Positions 35,801 through 45,362 of a stretch of DNA of 64,000 bases are shown one piece after another. This DNA is from Deuterostichococcus epilithicus. Lineage: Eukaryota > Chlorophyta > Trebouxiophyceae > Prasiolales > Stichococcaceae. The stretch covers positions 248,001 to 312,000 of the forward strand of contig JAVTLE010000015.1 of NCBI GenBank assembly GCA_033439295.1. Direction: 5' to 3'. Positions within the stretch are counted from its first letter, which is position 1; each line of letters starts with the position of its first letter. Below the pieces are notes generated by a model, which searched no databases, was not told where the DNA came from, and worked only from the letters and a program-made list of their open reading frames with translations. Made by a program: the position numbers and the translations under genes.

Positions 35801-38800
35801 CTCAGACACCACGACGACTCATCGTGTCCGAGTCTCAGGAGTGAGCAGTCAGCGACGTCAGGCTCAGACATCGTCTGCAATTCATCAAGGCTGTTGTTGG
35901 TTGCCAGGTCTGTTGTTGCTTTGTCATCAAGCAATACCAGGCATGTCTGGGTTGTGCCATGTAAGACAACTGTGCCTCACTCAGTGCCTCCAGCGCCCAG
36001 TCGAGGTACGAGCGCTGCCGGCGCCAGGCGTGAATGGCATCATCGTAGTTGCCGGCAACCAGCACGGCGCCAAAGTCCGCATTGCTCCAGTTGCGGTAGT
36101 CGGGCATGGCTTTCTTGATGTCCACGCCCCAGGTATGCTCCGGCACCTGTCGCGGCATGTAGGGCCGGTATAACCTTGGTTGGCTCAACATCTGACTTCT
36201 CCAAGAGTTAATCATTAACACAGACTGGCGATGTGAGCTCACTCTGTACATGTGGTTAAGCGATTGAGCGGCGTGAGCGCAGACACGGCTCCAACCAGCG
36301 CCTGCAGTGCCATTGCTCCTACACCGCATGCACGCCAACGACATCTAATCTGCTCAGGCTGCACTCAACACAAATCAAAGCCGATGCACCTTGAGCAGCA
36401 GGCGGCTGAGATTCCGGTAGGCCGGGTCCTGCGAGTGGTCGTAGCTCAGCTTGCGCCGCATGCGCTGCATCGCCCGGTAGTCCGCCAGCTTGCCGGCGTC
36501 CGACGCCGCCCCATGGATCCAGGTATCGCCGATCTGCAGCGATCCCAGAGTCCCTGACTCATAGCTCCAGCTTGGAAGTATGTCCACGAGCTGCTCACAC
36601 GCCAGGTGCACGTCCACATGACTGCTGCGCTGTGCAACAGTGAGCAGGCCAGACATCGAGTACATCGGCGTTCAACGCTCATGTCGCAGCCTGCAGAGTT
36701 TTGCAAAGTTTCAGGGTTCAGGGTTCAGAGACCGCAAGCCGCAGCCATGCGAGTGCCCTGTCCCACCTCTGCTGTGATGACAGGCAGCGCCAGGCCCGCC
36801 TCGACGGCGGCCGCCAGCGGCTCCACGAACGCGTCGAAGGTGGACGCCTGTACGCGTGCCCCCGGGAAGGCCTTGCGCACGCGACTCAGTATGCCGCGCA
36901 CCTGCAGGCAAGTGTGCATGTCAGGGACGGAGCACGTCGCATCTGAGCTTGCAGCAGCGACAGCCAGCAGAGAGCCGCCTGCATTGCAGGCCTCTGCACC
37001 TGCGCTCCACGTGCGCCAGCACAGCAGCGCAGGACGCAGCCCTGAGCGGGTCCGGGGTGTGCGCTGGGCGATTGGGTTTCGAGAGCCGCACAGGGGAGTG
37101 TGCGCACCTCATCTGGCAAGTGCGGGCCGCCGTTGTCGCCACGCCAGGCGCAGCACAGCACGTGGTCGAAGCCCTCGACCTGCCGGCGCACAGCACAAGG
37201 GGAATGAAAAAGACTGCTCATTCAAGACCGCTGCACAGCAGGATGAGCAGGGGTGCCAGCATCCGGGAGCACTGTGCTGTGCCGCAGCCGCGGCGACGTC
37301 TCGCTCTAGCATCCAGAGCAGGGCCAGCATGCACTCGGCGCACTCAGCGGACGCATCAGGATTCGTCAAGATGTGAGACACCAGCGGCTGCAGGCTCCAC
37401 GCGGCGAACAGACTGTCAAGTCACACGCGGCGCTGGCTGCCATGGTTCGGAGAGGACACAAAGGCCGCGGAACGCTGTCGGTCGCGCAGCAGGACGAAGC
37501 CGTTGAACCTGGCGTGCCTGTATGCACTCGTCGCGGCCGTCAACGGGGTTCCCGGAGTAGCCGCCGGCGTGCCACATGGCGATGATCTCCGCGCCGCTGG
37601 CCTCATCGCGCCATAGGAAGGGGCCGTTTCGCGGCACGTCCGGCGGCGCCGAGCCGCCATTGACGCCAACCGAGATGGCCTGCACGTCGAAGGCCAACCG
37701 GCTGTCGGCAACGCGGTCGAGCACAACACGGTGCCAGGACTGCACGTTCATGCACAGGAGGCTCTTGCGCACGGAGGAACATATGCAAGTTGAGACCATA
37801 CGCCGCTCATCAAGCCGGCTTGCTTGACGAGCGGTGGGTGGGCCGGTTGCGACAGGAGGTGCGCCATACTCGAGCGTGCACAACGCTGCACCTTAAGGCC
37901 GATCTGCCAGCCAGGGTGCACCAGCACCGGCACTGCAGCGCGAGTCAGGCCCGGCACATCCCGCTGTGCACAGCAGCACGGAAGCGGTTCAGGACACTCG
38001 TGAGCGCATGGACACGACTCTTGCAAGCCATGCACCACCACACAAGCTGCACCCATCTTCCGTGCAGCTTGCGTGGTGGTCCAAGATGCGACAGGGTGGC
38101 GCACGCAAGCTGCAGCCCACAGGCAAGAATGACAGGACTGACAGCGCAGCAAGCCGCTGTTGCACTGCACTAGGGACGAGGGACATGATGCACTTGTGTG
38201 GGACGCTGCACTTGGTCCTTGGTGATCGTGCACTCCGACGAGTTTATACGGTCGTTAACAGAAACCACGCTCAGAAGATGCCAAACCTGGGACATGGTGC
38301 GCTTGGGCGGGAAGCCGTAATCCCGGTCCAGTTCGTGCACCAGGTCGATGGCATACTCCACCATGTCCGCATCCATCAGCTCGATCTGCAGGGGAGAAGG
38401 GAATCTGCATATTGGCATAAGCAGAAAGAATGCTGCGGCGGGGAGGTCTCTGCGCGCGTGTGCTGGGCGTGCGGCGCCACAGGGGCGCGAATCCAGCCGC
38501 GTCCGCAGCCACGCAGCAGCACAATCTTAGTCTGCATTTTGTCTCCCTTCTGCCACCCTCTTTCCCGGGACGCTCCAATCGACATCTGGACCTTCCCTCC
38601 TGCCCTGTTGTTGCTCACACTGGAGCTGCAGCCCTACACATGATGGCGTCCCCTCGTCAAAGGCCAGCCGAGGAGGTGCGGTCACCATCGCTGCTTGCAG
38701 CATGGACCTTGCATGCCGCGCACCTGCGCATTGTGCGGGAAGGCGTGCCAGGTGATGACGCCGGCGCGGATGGCGGCCTCCACCCTGGAGCGGTTCTTGG

Positions 38801-39655
38801 CGTCGGGGCAGTGCAGCCCCATGCCGGACGGGCAGTCCAGGAACAAAGACACCAAGTATGCCTGTGGGGCGCAGCATATCGCGCACTTTTTGCGTTGCAT
38901 CGCTTGAATGCAGCCGTGCCCGCTTTAGTGCGGAAACAGCGTGCTTGGCGGCTCTCTACCGTCGAAGTGGACGGCAATGTGTGTCTCTGCAACAACCGAG
39001 TCGTGCACAGAGGTGGCCGCGACATTCAGCAGGGTCCGACCTGCGTCATCCATTTGTAGCTCTCTCCGTTTGTGCCGCTGCGCCGCAGCTCCTCGGCCGA
39101 TTGTATCTGCAACCGTCATGTGATTTCAGGCAAGGTCTATGTTGGAAGAAGAATGCTATGCAATACATTGGGCCCCCCAGCGCTTCACCGCCTCCATCGC
39201 TGCGAGATGCTCGCATGCAAGGATGTGATTGCAGCATAAAATTGTGCCAGCGGTGTGTACGCACCGCCTGTGGGAAAAACTCATCAAAGTACTTGTTTAT
39301 GACATTGTCATCAGTGCCCAGCTGGGGGTCGATGCCATCGAAACCGACATCCTGGCACAAGAAACAACTGTAGGAGACCAGTCATGTTGGCATTGTCTCA
39401 AACCCAGTCACGGCACCGACATGCACCTCCAGCGCTTTCACGTGCAGGGACGGTGCTTCTTGGACAACGCACCACATGATTTGAGAATACGACGTGTACG
39501 GTCTTGCGGCTGTCACCGGCGCTGTGCTGCATCCCCGCTGCGGTGATTACAGCTGGTGCACCGGCCAGCAGCATGGCGGCAAACAGGAGGCCAACGCATG
39601 GCGCTCGCCCATCATGTCGCGGCGGAGGGCAGCGTCGTGTAGGCTGCTTGGCCAT
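32881..39655 (-). CDS. DUF5054 / GH38-like putative glycosidase, secretory (759 aa, 20 exons)
   Basis: Exons leftwards: 39473-39655, 39265-39351, 39041-39106, 38724-38861, 38287-38385, 37922-37963, 37509-37679, 37108-37179, 36767-36901, 36390-36533, 35981-36146, 35670-35713, 35316-35412, 35018-35097, 34704-34793, 34339-34438, 33933-34090, 33520-33710, 33174-33285 and 32881-32985. Total 2280 bases, in frame. Residues 1-41 form a basic then hydrophobic signal or anchor. HVVFSNHVDVGF holds an H-x-D like the zinc site of family-38 mannosidases. Later landmarks: VITWHAFPHNAQ, SVGVNGGSAPPDV, WRGDNGGPHLPDE, IGDTWIHGAASD, PEHTWGVDIKKAM, VDWQPSA and GTNYVMWQPWRPEDRTRRF. By recall these match the DUF5054 family, whose substrate is not established. 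The exon 6/7 junction may miss a few residues, and the exon 7 donor has two choices. The exon 14 intron has a GC donor. Confidence 0.85.
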
Positions 39656-40160
39656 GCTACTCGAGCTACTGGCGCGCGATTTGACACAGATTCAGGGTCT
39701 CCATCACTGTGACTGGCGTCAAAAATGAATAGGCGCACGGTGCATGTATCCGGTGTCGGCGTCACGAATCCAGAAGACAGATCCGAATCAGCAGGCGGAT
39801 GTCTCTCAACAGCAGAACAGCATCTGCTGCAGAGAACTCACTCAATGAGCATGATCGCTGCGCCAGATCAATACGCTTCCATTCGAATTGAGACCTGGCT
39901 TGGCGATCGCACCCGAAAGCTGCCGTGAACATCAAAGAGTATTTGAGCTTGCATTGTGTCATTATTCAAGGCAACTTCCGTAAGCTCTCAGGCTCTGCGT
40001 CGGTCAGCAAACAGAGTGACTTGCTTCCCGCCAAACGTGTGATGACGTGAACTGACGTACAGAGGACCTGTTTGCATTGCAGCGCTGCACACAAACTAAG
40101 CGCTGCTGAGGACGTCTGAAACATCTTTGAAATTTTCGAGGTCACTTGAGCTCAGTCGTT
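39656..40160. promoter_or_regulatory. Bidirectional promoter, DUF5054 gene / LeuD
   Basis: 505 bases between divergent starts. No coding signal. Confidence 0.4.
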
Positions 40161-41725
40161 ATGCAAATCTCGCTGCACACTCAGGCACCATGCACATCAG
40201 CCGCCCTGCTGCAGCGGCCCAGCCCGGCCCGCGGGGTCTGCCTGCGCGCGCAGCGGTCTGGGAGGAGGCGAGACAGGATGTCGCTCATCGTGCAGGCTAA
40301 CAGCCGCGTCATCCGCGGACCCTGCTACGTCACACGAGATGTGAGCACCGCAGGACGCCGCCGCAGCCTTGAGGCACTGCGCTAAGTCGAGGACAGAGGC
40401 TCTGAGCCGATGTGTTGCCCTGCAGAACATTGACACAGACCAGATCATCCCAGCGGAGTACCTCACGCTCGTGCCGTCAAAGGTGAGTGCCGGTGGCCTG
40501 GTCAGCCAGCGTTTTGCTATACTACTCAAGACGAGAAACTTGCAAACCGCAGACCTGATATTCCCTGCCCGCAGCCGGATGAGTACGAGAAGCTGGGCAG
40601 CTACGCCATGATCGGCCTCCCACAGGAACTGTATCAGACCAGGTGAGCGAGCTGAGAGCGCGGCTGCGACATGTAACATCATTGCGTTGTGCTTGCGCAG
40701 TCGTCAGGACTGGGCCGCTGATGCATGCTGTCACGACATTGCCCAGGTTCATCCAGGAAGGAGAGATGAAGACAGAGTACCCCATCATGATTGGCGGCAA
40801 CAACTTTGGCTGCGGCTCATCGCGGGAGCACGCGCCAGTGGCCATGGGGGCTGCGGGTGGGTCCAGTGCAAGCATTTGTAAGGTTTAGTTGCGCTTTTCA
40901 GGATTTGTGGTTCAGAAGCCGACCACCGTGGTTTTCGAACGCATGAACACATTGGTCACTTCACCTGCCAAATTGTCATGAATTTCTTCCCTCTGCAGGC
41001 ACGAAGGTGGTGGTGGCGCAGTCTTACGCCCGCATCTTCTTCCGCAACTGCGTCGCCACGTGAGTGCCCACAGCCAGTTCGTACACGGCGTTGTATTTTC
41101 CAGCTATGCCCACCGCTTGCCATGACGCGGGCAGAGGAGGGACTGAGTCTTTGTGCTTAGGCCGTGCCAGAACAGGCAGGAGCAGACAATCTGCTCATGA
41201 GGTGCAGCCGCGCAGACAAACCACTGAAGCGTCGTAGGACCTCGCAGCTCTGCAGGCTCTGCTGGGAAGCGCCACCGCTCACCGCGGCCAGCATTGGATG
41301 TGCTGCAGGGGGGAGCTGTACCCATGTGAGACGGACATCCGGCTGTGTGAGGAGCTGTCGACGGGGCAGGAGGTGGAGGTCGACATGGACAACGACGTGC
41401 TGACAGTGCTGGAGTCCGGCAAGCAGTACAACCTCAAGCCGCTGGGCGAGGTGCGCCACTGCATGTGCACCGCTGGACGCTGCATGTGCGCAGAGTGGTC
41501 ACCGTAGTGCGACGGCAATGGCCTGCTTGATATTCCCCGCTGCCGGTTCTTTGGCTCGCATGCTGGTGCATGGCGTCGGGCCAGCAGCCGGGCGTCCGGC
41601 TGTTCTACTACCGCCTGCGCATTCATTCAGACTTGCGCTAACCTGTGGTGCAGGCGGGACCCGTTATCGATGCGGGCGGCATCTTCGATTATGCTCGCCA
41701 GACTGGCATGATCAAGAAGAAATGA
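40161..41725 (+). CDS. leuD: 3-isopropylmalate dehydratase (isopropylmalate isomerase) small subunit, plastid
   Basis: Second step of leucine synthesis: isomerises 2-isopropylmalate to 3-isopropylmalate together with the Fe-S large subunit. Seven exons: 40161-40340, 40426-40482, 40575-40642, 40747-40856, 40999-41059, 41309-41450 and 41654-41725; 229 residues, phases consistent. Residues 1 to about 47 form a plastid transit peptide rich in Ser, Arg and Ala. Family marks: NIDTDQIIPAEYLTLVPSK, GGNNFGCGSSREHAPVAMGA (substrate-specifying swivel loop), VVAQSYARIFFRNC, ending GPVIDAGGIFDYARQTGMI. Start: the ATG at 40161; an upstream TTG in frame is not needed. Confidence 0.93.
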
Positions 41726-42422
41726 CGCTTTATTGTTGACCACTTAGCCTGCAGGACGACCTTACTTTGCGAGTTAATGTGCTGGCCTATCTGCCAAGGA
41801 TGCGTTAGGGGTGTTTGAGGGTCCCTGACATACCTCGACCCACAACTACTGTCCACACAGTGATGGAAACCATAGGTACCCATGGAGACAGCAACACTGT
41901 CGTTACCATGACTTGTCTCCCACCCGAGCCCTCGATGCTTGGAGACCAAATCACGACTTTTGTGGGACTGCTGCATGCATGCCGTACGACACATTGAGGT
42001 TGAGACATACTTCCAGCAGAAACAGCGTCCCCCGCCGCCAGTTCGGCAGTAGTGAAGCAAGCATGGCGCAGGTGGAAGTGCAGGCGCTCGAGCGAAGAGG
42101 TGGATGAAATTCCATTTGTGTTGCATTTTGCTCTGCATTTCGAAAGACCACATTGTGGCCACCGCCCAAGAAGTACCACAGAGCGCCAGTGCTCCTGGGC
42201 CACGCTGGCGTGCCACTACCTGCCCACATGTCAATTCACTTTTCAGACCCTCAACCTGCCGTGCCGAAAATACATTTGACCAGAGGCGTGCGATATCAGG
42301 AAAGTGATGCTAGCCTGGCAGCCTGCCGCCAGCGAGTGTAATCTGCAGTGACCCGATTCACGATGACTACCACCTCCACCTCCACCTCCACCTCCACCTC
42401 CGCCTCCAGCACCGCCTGCCCA
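41726..42422. other. Convergent 3' region, LeuD / thioredoxin-like gene
   Basis: A TGTAA (+) lies at 42337-42341. It contains the CCACCT minisatellite. No gene recognised. Confidence 0.4.
42370..42407. repeat. CCACCT hexamer minisatellite
   Basis: Five perfect hexamers plus one imperfect copy, in the 3' flank of the minus-strand thioredoxin-like gene. Confidence 0.9.
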
Positions 42423-43081
42423 TTACTTGGACAGCAAGTGTTTGGCGAGCAGGCTCTGGATGCCGCCAGACGACCCGCCCTTGAGAGCGCCGACTTCCTT
42501 GCCATGCTTGTAAATGCGAATTCCGGCACCGTACTCCTGTGCGGCACCATGAGGCACATCATACTCCCGTGCGACACCATGGCAAATTGTCCTTGGCTGT
42601 GCAGAGTAAGACTGTGAAACCTCATGGTCGTCTAGCATGCAGAGAACGTGCAAGGTAACAGAGTGCCATTGGCGTTTGCTCCCAGCAGCCGCAGCAGCAC
42701 ACTCTTGCCAGATACTGCGAGATGCGCAGATGAAGCTCGCTTGCAATCAGCAGCAGCTAGTGCGCAGAAGCCTGCTGCCAACTTCTTGCACCTGTAACCG
42801 GCTGGTATCCACAGCGATGAAGCGCGCATTCTCTGCAAACCGTGCGCTGAAATCGCCAAACACCGGCACCAAGTCAGTGCCGCCAGAGGTGTTGAATGAC
42901 TGGAATAGCGCCACAACCTGCGTGGCAGGTCAACCCACGATTATTCATGTTGGAGCTCACCGCCAAACACCACACGGCTCCGCTATTCAATGGGTATGTA
43001 CCGTGATGCACTCACCGGACGGCTCTCTTTTGAAATCATGTCTTCGAACTCGCTTCTGCTGGCCACCGTGTGGATGGGCAT
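42423..43081 (-). CDS. Thioredoxin-fold protein without CxxC site (101 aa), member 1 of a divergent pair
   Basis: Exons leftwards: 43016-43081, 42792-42917 and 42423-42536, phase 0. The start MPIHTVASRSEFEDMISK is the first thioredoxin strand and helix. VVALFQSFNTSGGTD follows, where the WCGPC active site should be; no cysteine pair is present. FAENARFIAVDTSRL and GAGIRIYKHGKEVGALKGGS match the second half of the fold. Redox catalysis is therefore unlikely; a binding or scaffold role is inferred. Six or so residues before EYGAG seem short. Just upstream of that exon a 30-base near-copy of its start is seen, so the acceptor choice is open. Paired with the gene at 43719-44755. Confidence 0.7.
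42525..42582 (-). repeat. 30-base tandem duplication across an exon acceptor
   Basis: Two adjacent near-copies, 42525-42551 and 42552-42582, share CATGGTG-CGCAC-GGAGTA. Only one copy keeps the CACAG acceptor. Confidence 0.75.
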
Positions 43082-43718
43082 GTTGCCAGGTCAAGCAAAG
43101 TGACCCTCAGCCCGCGGAAGGTTTGCAGCTCAGTATAGGGCGCACATTGATACTCCAGAAGCTCTATCTTGTCGTTGCGGTAGACATGCAGGTGCCTGCG
43201 GACGCTGCACCTGCAGTCTCTAGGGCTAGGCGCAGCTCACCCAATTGCACACCTGAGCGGGACGCAGAAAAGGCAACGCTGGCAGGGTAGCCAAGGGCCT
43301 ATTGCACTGGCGAGGCAGATGATATACTTCTGCGTGCTCTGCAGTCAACGACCATCGAATGTATGCTGCCGGACAGATCAGCATGTGACTGATGAGCAGT
43401 ACGCAAGTGTCTCCGCAGCGTTGGCGACACGCCATGAGGCTTCCAAGAACCTGCCCAATCAACTTCCTGGGAAGGCCAATCAGGTGCAAATGCTTTGAAT
43501 CGGGACAATAAACACAGCATCTACTCGATCCACATCGTCTTCCGCGTTCCTCGAGCAGAAGTTATACCACGTGTTGCACTCATCCACGGCCTAGGTGCGC
43601 AATCTGCCCAAACGCCGTGCCTCTCTTTGGTAACGCTTGTTCATTGCGCACTTGGATCTGCTGAAAACTGCATCTGACGCGGCCTGCACGTCGTTGCTCG
43701 CCACTGACACATACCACC
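43082..43718. promoter_or_regulatory. Divergent promoter between the two thioredoxin-like genes
   Basis: About 640 to 740 bases, depending on the start of the plus-strand gene. Confidence 0.45.
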
Positions 43719-44755
43719 ATGCTGCATGCTACCGCACGCAAGTTGCAGTTTCGATGCTCAGGCGCAGCAAGGAAGTGCTGTGCAGATTTTCAGGAAATTA
43801 AGTTGGTGGAGGAGACTCCCACGATGTCGGTAACAATGGTCACCAGCCTGAAGGAGTGGGAGTCGATGATGGGCGGCCCGCTGCCGGTGCGCTCTCAATG
43901 CTGGAATGCTGCACGACCTGCACGCTGGCATGGCTCCTCGCCACTAGTGACCGGTTCTGGATAACTTCACACCCACACTAGGACCTGGTCTGATCCTGAT
44001 CGTTTGCTGGTCCCAATCACATGCAGGTGGCAGTTTTGTTCACGGATTCCGAGGCAGCAGAAGTGCCCCACGCTGACGTGCTGGACCGGACGCTAACCCA
44101 CTTTGCGCAGCACCACCCGGAAAAGGCAAGCCGACGTGGCTGCCCAGCCTGGCAGTACATCCTTCGTCCTGCACATTGGCAGCCGCTTGGGCTGCCATTC
44201 AGTATTCGCCGCCGCCGCTGCTGCTGCCGCCGTCAGGCCTCCGACGCATGCACCAGACTGCGCTTTGTGGCTGCATGTTTGCTCAGCCGCTCAACAAAAT
44301 GCCTTGCTGGCATTGAACCCTGCAGGCGCGCTACCTATCGGTGGACATCGCCAAGCTCCCGGTGCGCTCGAAACACCTCAACAGCAGGCGCCTCATCAGG
44401 GGTAGCAGTTCCGGCAGTTGCCGAGTGCAGCCGCTCGCGATGACTGACTGCATGCAGGCGGATGAACAGGAAGGAAGCGCTGCAGATTAGCGCAGTGGTC
44501 ACGATGCAGCGGTGGCAGGCCTGCACCTCAAGCTGCAGCCGTTCCGGACATGTGCATGCTGTTGCCGCTCCTGCTTACGATGTCCGTATGCGGCTGCAGG
44601 AGGTGGCGGAGGCGGCGGGCGTGCCGTCGGCGCCGCGGCTGCAGGTGTTCAAGAATGGCCGGCCGGCGGGCCAGGCGGCGTTGCCGGAGTACAGCACGCT
44701 TGCTGAAATGGAGCACGTGCTGATGCGTCACATTCAGAAGTCGAAGCCGTCCTGA
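43719..44755 (+). CDS. Thioredoxin-fold protein without CxxC site (117 to 152 aa), member 2 of a divergent pair
   Basis: Exons: 43824-43886 (or from the in-frame ATG at 43719), 44027-44125, 44326-44361 and 44600-44755. Fold landmarks: TMVTSLKEWESMMG, VAVLFTDSEAAEVPHADVL in place of WCGPC, ARYLSVDIAKLPEVAEAAGV and APRLQVFKNGRPAGQA, then a C-terminal helix. As in its partner, the intron falls just before the central strand, after the proline, in phase 0, so the two look like paralogs. Intron 2 has a GC donor (GCAAGC). The longer N-terminus (MLHATARKLQFRCSGAARK) could be a plastid or mitochondrial targeting peptide. A redox-inactive role is inferred. Confidence 0.7.
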
Positions 44756-45362
44756 GGCTGGCTGCGGAGCCGGTGCCACCCTTGACTTGGAGGAGATGGT
44801 TGTTGGCGGGAGCAGCCAAGGACCGAGGGCACACCCCTCGACCGCAGCCGGCTTGCCGAGGTGGCAGCCGGGTACGGGGGTTGGCCGCCAGGATACGATT
44901 TGACCCAGGCTTGGCTGACAGTCCTGCCGACGCTGCGGAGGGTCTGCAGATGATGCAGGATGATAATTCTATGTACACCGCAACACGAGGGTATTGTTAC
45001 AAACTTGCTGCGTTGACAGACCAATATAGAGCTCGGATGGCAAACAAGGAGGGCGGAACACACAAACAAACCACTGGTCGGATTTGCGGACGCTTGATCG
45101 TGGGGAACATACGTTGTCAATCAGGAGTAAACTACTGACTCTGCTGAGCCAGCGACTTTTGGACCAGCGACATTTGTAGACCATCACACCCTTGTCGACC
45201 CGACATTCCTTGTTAGGTCCCAGCAGTTGACCTACGGCAACGACGGATCGCTCTGCAAACAAGTCGCAAGACAGGCACTGAGCCATGAGCCACAGGCTTG
45301 ACCACATCAGGCATATGCTGCGGTGCTCTGTCAGCTGTAGCAATGTGTGAAGGTTCATGGCA
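44756..45362. other. Convergent 3' region
   Basis: 3' flanks of the plus-strand thioredoxin-like gene and the minus-strand helical gene. The minus TGTAA at 44997-45001 serves the latter. Confidence 0.4.
44997..45001 (-). terminator. TGTAA polyadenylation motif, helical orphan gene
   Basis: Minus-strand TGTAA about 360 bases after the stop at 45363. Confidence 0.4.

Noticed and set aside
37696-37750. Extra upstream extension of DUF5054 exon 7
   Set aside because: An open frame continues upstream, but it would insert residues that do not fit the family spacing before AISVGVNGG.
41689-42234. Minus-strand open frame after LeuD
   Set aside because: Overlaps the LeuD stop region and shows no domain; probably 3' flank.
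42296-42625. Val/Glu repeat protein on the minus strand
   Set aside because: It is a translation of the CCACCT minisatellite plus the shadow of the thioredoxin exon.
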